Source of the DNA: DATDRQ01 sp035291645
GTDB taxonomy: Bacteria > Chloroflexota > Anaerolineae > Anaerolineales > UBA4823
DNA length: 8,113 nt
Assembly: GCA_035291645.1 (NCBI GenBank)
Contig: DATDRQ010000357.1
Coordinates: forward strand, 1-8,113
Direction: 5' to 3'
The translations under genes and the position numbers were made by a program. The notes beneath the pieces are model-generated. The model did not search any database and was not told where the DNA came from. It saw only the letters and a program-made list of their open reading frames with translations. Shown here one piece after another: positions 1 through 7,052 of the stretch (its first letter is position 1; each line of letters opens with the position of its first letter).

Positions 1-241
1 CGACGATGTCGACCCCGTGCATCGCCCGGCGCAACCGTTCCAGATCGCGCACGTCGCCGATGAAGTAGCGCAGGCTGGGGTGGTCGAACCCCCCGGCGCG
101 CATCTCGTGCTGCTTCAGCTCATCCCGGCTGAAGATGATCACCTTGGCTGGCTGGTACTCCGCCAGCATGATCTCGACGAACTTTTTTCCGAAGGAACCC
201 GTCCCGCCGGTGACCAGTATCACCTGGTTTTTCCAATCCAT
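1..241 (-). CDS. pseB: UDP-N-acetylglucosamine 4,6-dehydratase (inverting), PseB, N-terminal part only
   Basis: Only the first 80 codons are present; the gene runs off the left edge. PseB converts UDP-GlcNAc to UDP-2-acetamido-2,6-dideoxy-L-arabino-hexos-4-ulose, the first step toward pseudaminic acid (cytoplasmic, NADP-dependent). Seen: the Rossmann glycine motif TGGTGSFG at residues 11-18, FSRDELKQHEM at 37-47 and FIGDVRDLERL at 60-70. This combination matches PseB more closely than CapE/WbjB/FnlA, which usually read SRDEKKQ in the second motif. The start at 241 was chosen because GGAG (251-248) sits 6 bases upstream and the N-terminus (MDWKNQVILVTGG) has the usual family length. An in-frame ATG at 253 with AAGAGG only 4 bases upstream is the alternative and adds METF. 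The gene follows the methyltransferase by 23 bases and looks like the same operon. The active site lies outside the window, so CapE-like or broader activity cannot be excluded. Confidence 0.85.
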   Translation of the reverse strand, partial: MDWKNQVILVTGGTGSFGKKFVEIMLAEYQPAKVIIFSRDELKQHEMRAGGFDHPSLRYFIGDVRDLERLRRAMHGVDIV

Positions 242-264
242 GAAAGTCTCCATACATCCTCTTA

Positions 265-1161
265 CTAAATCGGTTGCGTTTTCCCGGTCTGGGACTTACG
301 CAGGACGATCAACGGGTACTGCCCGTTCTCCCCAAAGAAATGCGGGAAGCGCTCCTCCAACCAGAACAGCAGGCGCAGGCAGCTGCGCCCGCCCAGGTGT
401 GGGCTGACGAATGTGCGCATGAAGCGCACGCTCACGCTCCGCCAGACCAGGATCTCAACCGGCAGGGCTGATCCGATCTCGCGCTCGAACCAGGCAGCAT
501 TGTTCTTACTTACGAAGGTGCCCTTTGCGTTCTGCACTGTGGTAGTAGGTGCTTTACGTGAAGGAGGCAGCGGCTTCCTCCTAAGCCAGGCGCGCAGGCG
601 GTTAATCCAGCGGATCGGCGGATTGAACAGGCGCATGAGAGGCGGATTATCCCAGCCGTTGACCACGACCGCCGTGCGGCCTGAAGCCAGGACGCGGAAC
701 AGTTCCAGGTAAGCCTGGCGGTGCTCTACGAGCGGCAGGTGGTGGATGGTGTGCAGGGAGACCACACCGTCGAAAGCCTCCGCTGGAAAGGGCAGATTGG
801 CGACATCCATTACGACGAACAGCCCGTGCCCGCCCTGCTGCCGATCGCCGATGCGCCGACGCGCTTCCTTCAAGGCGACGATCGAGATATCCGCGCACAG
901 GCGGGCCTGGTATCCCCTGGAGTATTCCAGGTACTCGGCGTACTGGATGGGACCCGATCCGGCGTCCAATAGCAGGCGCCCCTGGGGGGCGAGATGGCGC
1001 GCCACCCGCAGGTGGCAGCGGCGGATGTATTCTTGCGAGACCGGGCGCAGGTCTTCGTAACGCGCGTTTTGATAATAACCCTCGCCGGCCTCCTGCCAGC
1101 CAACCTGGTCGTAGAACTGGCGCACCTGCCGCTTGATCTCAGCCTCCAGCGGGGTTGTCAT
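265..1161 (-). CDS. Class I SAM-dependent methyltransferase
   Basis: 298 residues. It probably transfers a methyl group from S-adenosylmethionine to a glycan or nucleotide-sugar precursor in the cytoplasm; the substrate is inferred from context only. Seen: motif I LLLDAGSGP at residues 63-71, the acidic post-II residue in CADIS (D91), VMDVANLPF at 117-125, and FDGVVSLHTIHHLP at 130-143, the usual motif IV/post-IV region of the Methyltransf_11/25 fold. After about residue 165 the sequence becomes basic (RLRAWLRRKPLPPSRK) and then leaves the core fold. The roughly 130-residue C-terminal part shows no motif I recognise and may give acceptor specificity. The ATG overlaps the stop of the preceding glycosyltransferase gene by 4 bases (ATGA), which suggests translational coupling. 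It could be an O-methyltransferase that caps or decorates the chain, or a small-molecule methylase. Confidence 0.85.
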   Translation of the reverse strand: MTTPLEAEIKRQVRQFYDQVGWQEAGEGYYQNARYEDLRPVSQEYIRRCHLRVARHLAPQGRLLLDAGSGPIQYAEYLEYSRGYQARLCADISIVALKEARRRIGDRQQGGHGLFVVMDVANLPFPAEAFDGVVSLHTIHHLPLVEHRQAYLELFRVLASGRTAVVVNGWDNPPLMRLFNPPIRWINRLRAWLRRKPLPPSRKAPTTTVQNAKGTFVSKNNAAWFEREIGSALPVEILVWRSVSVRFMRTFVSPHLGGRSCLRLLFWLEERFPHFFGENGQYPLIVLRKSQTGKTQPI

Positions 1162-2786
1162 GCCTGCTCCCCCTGTTCAACCAACTCGGGTTTCCTTGAC
1201 CAATCGACCGGCTCTCCGGCCAGGTAGCGGAAAGTCTCGCCAAACTGCGCCTGCCCCTCTTCGCCGAGCACGCGCTCCAGCGGCCATGCCTGGAGGTCCT
1301 CCCAAAGGTGGACCAGGTGCCAGGGAAAGGGTTGGGGGTATTCGAAGAAGAAGCGGTAGGCGTATTCCCAGGCCCGGTCCAGATGCTGGCGGGTGAGGCG
1401 GTATTTGGCCGGGTTCGCCAGGACCTGGTCGAGTAGTTCGAGATAGCCTGCCCAGGAATCCGGGTCCAGCGTAAAACCTTTTCCGCGGTAATGCGTCTGC
1501 CCGATGGCGATCACCGGTATCCCGCTCATCGCCATCTCCAGCCCGACCGTGGTCGTATAAACCAACCCCAGATCTGCGATCGCCACGATATCATAGGTGT
1601 TAACCGCCGCATCAGCAGCCACCAGGTGGATATTCTCCGGCAAACCGCCTGGCAGCGCCCGTTGGACGACCTCCCCGACGGAGGGACCTTTGGTGATCAG
1701 CTCGCCCGGGTGAATGCGCACCACCAGCTGCACACCGGGCTTCCCGGCGAAGAACTGCAGGGTGCGCTCCAGCCATTCCGTCATGCTGTCGCTGAAGACC
1801 TGCCTTCCCAGGGTCAGGCTGTCGCCGATCACGTTGGTCGCCAGGAGCACCACGGGGCGTTCATCCAGGCTGAGCGCCTGCCGCACCTGCTCACCGCCTT
1901 TGCTGGGCACGCCCTGCCAGCGGCGAGAGAAGTTCTCCCACAGGCTGGCTTTCTGGCGGGCGGCGAAGAGGGCCTGGACCTGTTCCAGTTCCATCGGTTT
2001 CAGATCCCGACCGCCGCGCGCCGCCCATAGAGCCTCCGTGCTCTGCCGCATCACCTCGGCATCCTGCGCCAGCCAGATGCGGTTACGCTGCTCGCCGAAC
2101 TCGTAAGTTACGCAGCGGATGCCCAGGTGGCGCGCCACCCGGTAGAGCACACCAAATTCGAGGATGGTGCCGTTCGGGATGACCACCACCTGGGGCTTTT
2201 CCCGCTCCATCCAGGCCAGGGCAGCCTGCGCGGCCTCCCGGTTACGCTCCTGCCGCAAGCGATACAGCTCGCTGCCCGGGGAGACCTCTTCGACCTGCAG
2301 GCTGTATTGTGTATCCCGGAAGGAAACCTCCTCGACCTCTCGCTCCAACTGGGAGGGCAGTTCAATGCCGCGGGAATCCTTGTTCAGGAATGACACCTCC
2401 TGGACCAACGCACCTGCCTGCTGGAGGACGTTGCTGGCGTAAAGGTTCTGGCGGCGCAGGTCGAAGCGGTTGATCGGCTGCTGCCAGCGCCCGTAGGGCA
2501 GGTAAGCCAGGGTTACTTCGTGCCCCAATCCCGCCAGCGCCAGCCCGCTCAACGTGGCGTGCGAGATCCAGTAGTGCAGGGTGGCGAAGATGAGCACCTT
2601 CTTCCCAGGTCTGGCGCGCCTGGCGGCCTCGGCCGCTTGTGCGCGCCAGGCCGGTAATCCCTTTCGCAATGCTTCCAGGCTGAAGGACTTATTCAGCGGT
2701 TTACCGGCCTGGCGCAGGTACCAGTAGGTCTCCGCGGTGAGCGGCAGTTCGCCCAGGATGTGTTTGGCGATATTCTTCGGGATCAT
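1158..2786 (-). CDS. KpsC/KpsS-like capsule or surface-polysaccharide glycosyltransferase
   Basis: 542 residues, no signal peptide or membrane segments, so probably cytoplasmic. The likely fold is GT-B. The N-terminal half has a Rossmann-like strand KKVLIFATLHYWISH at residues 62-76 and VVVIPNG at 200-206. The second half has PVVLLATN at 311-318, VVRIHPGEL at 355-363, and a nucleotide-sugar-site-like segment at 405-439: a T-rich TTTVGLEMAMSGIPVIAIG followed by YRGKGFT. The RIHP motif and the (S/T)TVGxExxxxGxPVIxxG...YxGKG pattern are what I know from the Capsule_synth/KpsC-KpsS group of beta-Kdo transferases and related surface-carbohydrate proteins. The relationship is distant and the donor sugar is not shown. 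The start at 2786 was chosen over an in-frame ATG at 2846 because it forms an ATGA overlap with the Wzt stop and has GAGG 4 bases upstream; the extra 20 residues (Pro/Gly/Arg-rich) simply read through the Wzt gene in another frame. The stop overlaps the methyltransferase ATG. Confidence 0.72.
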   Translation of the reverse strand: MIPKNIAKHILGELPLTAETYWYLRQAGKPLNKSFSLEALRKGLPAWRAQAAEAARRARPGKKVLIFATLHYWISHATLSGLALAGLGHEVTLAYLPYGRWQQPINRFDLRRQNLYASNVLQQAGALVQEVSFLNKDSRGIELPSQLEREVEEVSFRDTQYSLQVEEVSPGSELYRLRQERNREAAQAALAWMEREKPQVVVIPNGTILEFGVLYRVARHLGIRCVTYEFGEQRNRIWLAQDAEVMRQSTEALWAARGGRDLKPMELEQVQALFAARQKASLWENFSRRWQGVPSKGGEQVRQALSLDERPVVLLATNVIGDSLTLGRQVFSDSMTEWLERTLQFFAGKPGVQLVVRIHPGELITKGPSVGEVVQRALPGGLPENIHLVAADAAVNTYDIVAIADLGLVYTTTVGLEMAMSGIPVIAIGQTHYRGKGFTLDPDSWAGYLELLDQVLANPAKYRLTRQHLDRAWEYAYRFFFEYPQPFPWHLVHLWEDLQAWPLERVLGEEGQAQFGETFRYLAGEPVDWSRKPELVEQGEQA

Positions 2787-4051
2787 GCCGCCTCGATCTT
2801 CCAGTTCAGGTCGGGGCGCACCGGCCCCAGGCGCGCTTCTGGCCACTGCATACCGGGCGCACCGGCGCCGTCCACCGTAAAGGTCAGCGCCTGCTCGTCC
2901 TGAAAATAGCGCTTGACCCGGAAAGAGCTGGCATTCAGCCCGATCACGTAGCGGCCTTCGTTTAAGAAATTTCCCGGCAGGGTGCAGGCGCTGACGTAAC
3001 GACCTGCCGGGCGCACACTGTACTGCTCGTACAGTTCAGGATCGTCCGTGTCGAAGGAGGTCAAGACGTACTCGCCGCGCGTGGTGAGCAGGTAAATGCC
3101 CACCCGTAAACCAGTGACCGGCGCAGACAATTCGTAATCGACAGCCACAGAAACCGGTTCGGTGGATCGGATCGTGTCCACCACCCGCCCCAGTGTATCG
3201 CACAGCCGGACTGCCAGCGGGCGGAAGGGCGCCGCCTCGGAGGGGACCTCATCGGGCTCCCAGAGGCGCTGGCCCGTATCGGAAAATCCGGAGGACATGT
3301 AGAAGTCCACCGCCTGGGTAGTCGGCGCGCGCAACAGCAGGCGCCCCTTGTCCAGGACGAGCGACTCCTCCGTCAGGCGCAGGATAGCGGACATGTTGTG
3401 GCTGACGAAGAGCACCGTTCGGCCTTGTTGGGCGACGTCACTCATCTTGCCCAGGCATTTGCGTTGGAACTCTGCGTCGCCCACCGCCAGGACCTCGTCC
3501 ACGACCAGGATATCCGGCTCCAGGTGGGCCGCGACGGCGAAAGCCAGGCGCAGGTACATGCCGCTGGAATAACGTTTCACGGGGGTATCGATGAACTTCT
3601 CCACCTCGGAGAACGCCACGATCTCGTCGAACTTGGCGTCGATCTCAGCCCGTTTCATACCCAGGATGGCCCCGTTAAGGTAAATGTTCTCGCGGCCGGT
3701 CAGCTCCGGGTGGAAACCGGTGCCCACTTCCAGGAGCGACCCGACCCGCCCGTGGATCTCGACCATCCCGGTAGTCGGTTCGGTCACCCGGGAGAGGATC
3801 TTGAGTAGGGTGCTCTTGCCGGCCCCGTTGCGCCCGATCACGCCCAGCACCTGGCCCTTCTGGACGTCGAAAGACACCTCCTGCAAGGCCCAGATCCGAT
3901 CCCGCGAGCGGCTGCCGTTCAGCCGGATCAGCTGCCCCGGCGCGGTGACTGCCTGGACGAGCGAATCACGCAGCGTCCTATAGCGCTCCGGCGATAAGCC
4001 GATGCGGTACTGCTTGCCTAAGTCCTCCACTTTTATTGCGAGTTCACTCAT
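2783..4051 (-). CDS. wzt: Polysaccharide ABC transporter ATP-binding protein, Wzt type with C-terminal glycan-recognition domain
   Basis: 422 residues. It powers export of a lipid-linked polysaccharide across the cytoplasmic membrane with the permease encoded just upstream. Seen (numbering from ATG 4051): Walker A GRNGAGKST at 73-81, the Wzt/TagH-type segment LLEVGTGFHPELTGRENI at 106-123, signature YSSGM at 161-165, Walker B ILVVDEVLAVGD at 181-192 and H-loop SHN at 217-219. From about 262 to 395 there is a beta-rich extension (VAVDYELSAP, LRVGIYLLTTRGEYV, NFLNEGRYVIGLNAS) typical of Wzt_C. In characterised O-antigen exporters that domain binds the modified non-reducing end of the glycan. 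Possible starts TTG 4057, ATG 4054 and ATG 4051 are adjacent. None has a clear ribosome binding site; 4051 gives the usual MSxxAIKVExLGKQYRIG beginning. There is a 42-base gap to the permease gene and a 4-base overlap with the glycosyltransferase. Confidence 0.93.
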   Translation of the reverse strand: MSELAIKVEDLGKQYRIGLSPERYRTLRDSLVQAVTAPGQLIRLNGSRSRDRIWALQEVSFDVQKGQVLGVIGRNGAGKSTLLKILSRVTEPTTGMVEIHGRVGSLLEVGTGFHPELTGRENIYLNGAILGMKRAEIDAKFDEIVAFSEVEKFIDTPVKRYSSGMYLRLAFAVAAHLEPDILVVDEVLAVGDAEFQRKCLGKMSDVAQQGRTVLFVSHNMSAILRLTEESLVLDKGRLLLRAPTTQAVDFYMSSGFSDTGQRLWEPDEVPSEAAPFRPLAVRLCDTLGRVVDTIRSTEPVSVAVDYELSAPVTGLRVGIYLLTTRGEYVLTSFDTDDPELYEQYSVRPAGRYVSACTLPGNFLNEGRYVIGLNASSFRVKRYFQDEQALTFTVDGAGAPGMQWPEARLGPVRPDLNWKIEAA

Positions 4052-4093
4052 CATCAACGACCAATCACACAGTTGAGGTAGCGATGCGCGGGA

Positions 4094-4945
4094 TTACACC
4101 ATATCCGCAAAGGTTCTCTCCATGCGCCGGAAGTAGAACATGCCTGTGATTAACATGAGCACCGCGATCACTGCTGAGACCGCCACCATCGGACCCGGTG
4201 CAGTTTCTGTACCTAAAAGCGCCCAACGGAAGCCTTCAACTACCCCGACCATCGGGTTGAGGGCATACAACAGTTGCCACTTCTCTGGTATCTCACTCGA
4301 CGGGTAGACGATAGGGGTCAGATAAAACCACAGCTGCGTCAGGAAGGGGATGATATATCCAATGTCCCGGTAGAGCACGTTCATCGCCGAGAGCCACAGG
4401 CCGACGCCTGAGGCAGTGATCAAGGCCAGTAAGAGGAATAGAGGCAACGCCCAAACGTTCGATGTCGGCTGGATGTGGAAATACACCATCAAGCCCAGCA
4501 GGACGATGAAGGCGATCAGGAAATCCACCACCCCCGCCAGGACGCTCGCCAAAGGGATGACCATGCGCGGGAAGTAGATCTTTGTGATCATCGTCCGGTT
4601 GGTCACCAGGGAGCGCCCGGCATCGTTCAAGGCTTTCGAGAAGACCCCCCACGGGAGCAGGCCGGTGTAAGAGAACACCGGGTACGGGATGCCGTCCGAG
4701 GGGACGTTCAGCAGGCCGCCAAAGAAGACACTGAAGACGACCATCGAAAGGACCGGCTGGAGGATCGCCCAGGCGGCTCCCAGGGCGGTCTGTTTATAGC
4801 GCACCTTGAGATCTCGCCAGGTGAGGAAGTAGACCAGCTCGCGGTAGATCCACAGGTCGCGCAGGTTGAGCGTACCCCAGCCGCGCGTCGGTCGGATGAT
4901 GAGGATCTCTTCCTCGGGCTTGTTGGCTAGAGCCGTGTGTGCCAT
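4094..4945 (-). CDS. wzm: ABC-2 type polysaccharide export permease, Wzm type
   Basis: 283 residues, an integral inner-membrane protein forming the glycan channel as a dimer with the Wzt ATPase. Seen: an N-terminal cytoplasmic amphipathic region with LWIYRELVYFLTWRDLKVRYKQT at about 31-53, written here only as a landmark and split by the family into LxYFLxxRDxKxRYKQT, followed by LGAAWAILQP at 55-64. Hydrophobic segments lie at about 57-79, 87-107, 133-155, 165-188, 195-216 and 253-272, giving the six expected. LTPIVYPSSEIPEKW at 209-223 and LNPMVGVVEGFRWALLG at 229-245 are characteristic of ABC-2 permeases for O-antigen, teichoic acid or EPS export. The start at 4945 was chosen because the family begins close to there and a 49-residue upstream extension is Arg/Ser-rich reading of the 3' end of the previous gene. 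The ribosome binding site is weak (GAGAA, about 7 bases upstream). A 34-base gap separates it from the GDP-fucose synthase gene. Confidence 0.93.
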   Translation of the reverse strand: MAHTALANKPEEEILIIRPTRGWGTLNLRDLWIYRELVYFLTWRDLKVRYKQTALGAAWAILQPVLSMVVFSVFFGGLLNVPSDGIPYPVFSYTGLLPWGVFSKALNDAGRSLVTNRTMITKIYFPRMVIPLASVLAGVVDFLIAFIVLLGLMVYFHIQPTSNVWALPLFLLLALITASGVGLWLSAMNVLYRDIGYIIPFLTQLWFYLTPIVYPSSEIPEKWQLLYALNPMVGVVEGFRWALLGTETAPGPMVAVSAVIAVLMLITGMFYFRRMERTFADMV

Positions 4946-4979
4946 GATATTTTCTCGGAGTCGGTGCGGAGGAGCCTGA

Positions 4980-5999
4980 TTAATCCCCGCCGCTTCTCCT
5001 GAACTCCTTGTACCACTCGATCGTCCGGCGCAGCCCTTCCTCGAACGGCATCTCTGCGCGGAAGCCAAAATACTCCTGCGCCCGCCGCACATCCAGCGCC
5101 CGGCGAGGCTGCCCGTTCGGTTTCGAGGTATCCCACACCAATTCTCCCTGGTAACCGGTCAATCGGGCGACCATCTCCACCAGCTCCCGGATGCAGATCT
5201 CGTAACCCGAACCCAGGTTGACCGGCTCGCCCCCGTCGTAGCGTTCCGCAGCCAGCAAAATGCCACGCGCGGCGTCCTCCACATACAGGAACTCACGTGT
5301 TGGGGAACCGTCTCCCCAGACCACCACCTGCTTCTCGCCACGCTCCTGGGCCTCGACGCACTTGCGGATCAAGGCCGGGATCACGTGCGAGGTCTCCAGG
5401 TTGAAATTATCGCGTGGGCCGTACAGGTTGACCGGCAGCAGGTAGATGGCGTTGAAGCCGTACTGCTCGCGGTAGGCCTGCGCCTGCACCAGCAGCATTT
5501 TCTTGGCCAGGCCGTATGGGGCGTTGGACTCCTCCGGGTAGCCATCCCATAGATTCTCTTCCTGGAACGGGAGCGGGGTGAACTTGGGGTAAGCACAGAT
5601 AGTGCCGATGGCGACGAACTTCCCGACCCCACGCTGCCAGGCCGCGTGCATCAACTGGACGCCCATCATCAGATTCTGGTAAAAGAAATCCGCCGGGCGC
5701 GCCCGGTTGGCTCCGATTCCTCCGGCCAGGGCAGCCAGGTGGATGATGACCACTTCGGGATTCTGAACACCTTGAATAGCATGGTCCACAAACAGGCGCT
5801 GGATAGCCTCCAGCTCCGTCAGGTCGTAGTTTTCGAAGCGCGGCACTATGATCTCGCCGGCGCCGCGCTCCTGCAGCTGTTCGTAAACGAACGACCCCAG
5901 GAAGCCCATCCCGCCGGTCACGATCACGCGCTTTTCTCTCCAATTGAATTGGAGCCGGTCCTGCGATTTTTCAAGATTTATCTCCATCGAAGCGGCCAT
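4980..5999 (-). CDS. fcl: GDP-L-fucose synthase (GDP-4-keto-6-deoxy-D-mannose 3,5-epimerase/4-reductase)
   Basis: 339 residues from ATG 5999. It would convert GDP-4-keto-6-deoxy-D-mannose to GDP-L-fucose using NADPH in the cytoplasm. Seen: TGGMGFLG at 28-35, LAALAGGIGANRARPADF at 88-105, YxxxK (Y162, K166) in NAPYGLAKK, NLYGPRDNFN at 191-200, SHVIPAL at 204-210 (H205), WGDGSPTREFLYVEDAA at 228-244 and DTSKPNGQPRRALDV at 290-304. These are the family hallmarks in the expected order. The E. coli enzyme reads GSSC at the catalytic Ser/Cys site; here it is GTIC (T133, C135), so the catalytic Ser is replaced by Thr while Cys and His are kept. The N-terminus is about 20 residues longer than usual. 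ATG 5999 has GGAG 8 bases upstream; GTG 6008 and ATG 5987 are alternatives. No gmd partner is visible in the window, so another GDP- or NDP-4-keto-sugar is possible. Confidence 0.82.
   Translation of the reverse strand: MAASMEINLEKSQDRLQFNWREKRVIVTGGMGFLGSFVYEQLQERGAGEIIVPRFENYDLTELEAIQRLFVDHAIQGVQNPEVVIIHLAALAGGIGANRARPADFFYQNLMMGVQLMHAAWQRGVGKFVAIGTICAYPKFTPLPFQEENLWDGYPEESNAPYGLAKKMLLVQAQAYREQYGFNAIYLLPVNLYGPRDNFNLETSHVIPALIRKCVEAQERGEKQVVVWGDGSPTREFLYVEDAARGILLAAERYDGGEPVNLGSGYEICIRELVEMVARLTGYQGELVWDTSKPNGQPRRALDVRRAQEYFGFRAEMPFEEGLRRTIEWYKEFRRSGGD
5938..5954. repeat. 17-base inverted repeat CTCCAATT-G-AATTGGAG inside fcl
   Basis: Perfect 8-base arms around a single central base, located in codons 16-21 of the GDP-fucose synthase gene, within its unusual N-terminal extension. 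It shares CTCCAAT...ATTGG with the intergenic palindrome about 60 bases upstream. It could be a regulatory site or a hairpin near the translation start; the coding sense is QFNW and looks ordinary. Confidence 0.35.
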
Positions 6000-6014
6000 C
6001 TGTCTCACTCCACT

Positions 6015-6026
6015 CCAATCGATTGG
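6015..6026. repeat. 12-base palindrome CCAATCGATTGG between the two SDR genes
   Basis: A perfect 12-base palindrome that directly abuts the TAG stop of the epimerase gene (6029-6027) and lies just before the ribosome binding site of the GDP-fucose synthase gene. With its flank it reads CTCCAATCGATTGG, close to the longer palindrome at 5938-5954. The function is unknown; it may be a protein site, a small hairpin, or chance. Confidence 0.35.
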
Positions 6027-7043
6027 CTACTGGACGATGAAATGGGCGTTCCGGTAGCGCATGTCCTGCGGGTTGCTGATCAGGCCGTCCCGCAGCGCAT
6101 GCAGCACCTCGCGCACGCCATCGTCAACGCTGTACCTGGCCTCAAAACCTAACTGCTTGCGCACTTTTTCATAGGAGACGGTAAGATCGCGCATATCACC
6201 GCCAAAAGTCATATCCTTGTAGCTCACGACCGTTTCCGGAAGGCGTTTCAAGATCGTTGCCACGATCTCATCCTTGGTGCAATTGCCTTCGTCCGAGCCC
6301 AGGTTGAATATCTGCCCGCGAATCATCTCGATTGGAGTTCGCAGACCCAACATAATCCCTTCAACCGTGTCGCGGATGTGCATGAAAGACCGTGAGTAGC
6401 CGCGCTGGTAGATCAGCAGCTCCCGCCTGGTGAAAGCTTCCAACACGAACTGGTTGATGATCAGGTCGAAGCGGGTGCGGGGCGAAAGCCCGAACAGCGT
6501 TGCAAAGCGGAAGATGAGCGTTGCGCACGAGCCGTCTGCCTGGGTCAGCAGGTAGCGCTCGGCATTCACCTTCGTCTCGGCGTACAGCGACTGCGGGTTT
6601 AATGGCGATGTCTCCGTGACCGGTTGCCCGTCTTCAGACAATCCGTAGTTGCTGTAAGTCGAAGAGAAGATGAAACGCTGCGCGCCAATCTCATCCGCCT
6701 GTTCGTAAACTCGCCGGGTGGCCTCCACGTTATATCGCCAGGCTACCTGGCGCCCGACCGCCTGGCAGGCGGGGAAGCCCACGATTGCCGCCAGGTGTAT
6801 AACCGCATCGGGCGTCGGCCAGTCTGCGGTCATGCTGTTGCGGATTACTCTCGGTTCCCATACATTCGCCTTGACGAAGTGGAAAGACGGAAAGGAGAAA
6901 TACGCCAGCAGCGATTCACCTCCGAAAAGCAGGTCATCCACCACGGTAACCCTGTAGCCAGAGCGGAGTAGTTGGCCTGTGAGCAGCGAGCCGATATATC
7001 CCGCGCCGCCTGTGATGAGAATATGTCCTACATCTGCCATCAT
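6027..7043 (-). CDS. NAD-dependent epimerase/dehydratase, UDP-glucose 4-epimerase-like
   Basis: 338 residues, an extended short-chain dehydrogenase/reductase acting on a nucleotide-sugar in the cytoplasm. Seen: TGGAGYIG at 11-18, VVDDLLFG at 34-41 (the acidic residue at the end of the second strand favours NAD(H)), HLAAIVGFPAC at 83-93, catalytic SST at 127-129, and YAETK at 154-158 (Y154, K158). RGYSRSFMHIRDTVEGI at 214-230 and IFNLGSDEGNCTKDEI at 245-260 are typical substrate-domain landmarks. The exact product cannot be read: 4-epimerase, 4,6-dehydratase and 4-reductase relatives share this pattern, and the long AC.. loop differs from classical GalE. The start at ATG 7043 (or 7040) lies 9 bases after the regulator stop; GGAG is 12 bases upstream, rather far, so reinitiation after the regulator stop is plausible. 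The TAG stop is followed at once by the palindrome CCAATCGATTGG. Confidence 0.85.
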   Translation of the reverse strand: MMADVGHILITGGAGYIGSLLTGQLLRSGYRVTVVDDLLFGGESLLAYFSFPSFHFVKANVWEPRVIRNSMTADWPTPDAVIHLAAIVGFPACQAVGRQVAWRYNVEATRRVYEQADEIGAQRFIFSSTYSNYGLSEDGQPVTETSPLNPQSLYAETKVNAERYLLTQADGSCATLIFRFATLFGLSPRTRFDLIINQFVLEAFTRRELLIYQRGYSRSFMHIRDTVEGIMLGLRTPIEMIRGQIFNLGSDEGNCTKDEIVATILKRLPETVVSYKDMTFGGDMRDLTVSYEKVRKQLGFEARYSVDDGVREVLHALRDGLISNPQDMRYRNAHFIVQ

Positions 7044-7052
7044 CTGATTAAT

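Noticed and set aside
1491..2030. Long open frame on the plus strand (also 5646-6152, 3398-3808, 7101-7466 and 4475-4930)
   Set aside because: Each lies opposite a well-supported minus-strand gene, has His/Gln/Arg-rich shadow composition and no recognisable domain.
2787..2846. In-frame upstream ATG that would lengthen the KpsC/S-like transferase by 20 residues
   Set aside because: The extension overlaps the end of the Wzt gene by over 60 bases and is a Pro/Gly/Arg-rich out-of-frame reading of it; the ATGA overlap at 2786 with GAGG upstream is the better start.
4946..5092. Upstream 49-residue extension of the Wzm permease
   Set aside because: It is an alternate-frame reading of the 3' end of fcl, with Arg/Ser/Gly-rich composition and no family match; ATG 4945 fits the family start.
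6319..6343. Inverted GCGAA...TTCGC flanking a GATTGGAG word in the epimerase gene
   Set aside because: Arms of five bases with a 15-base spacer inside coding sequence are expected by chance.
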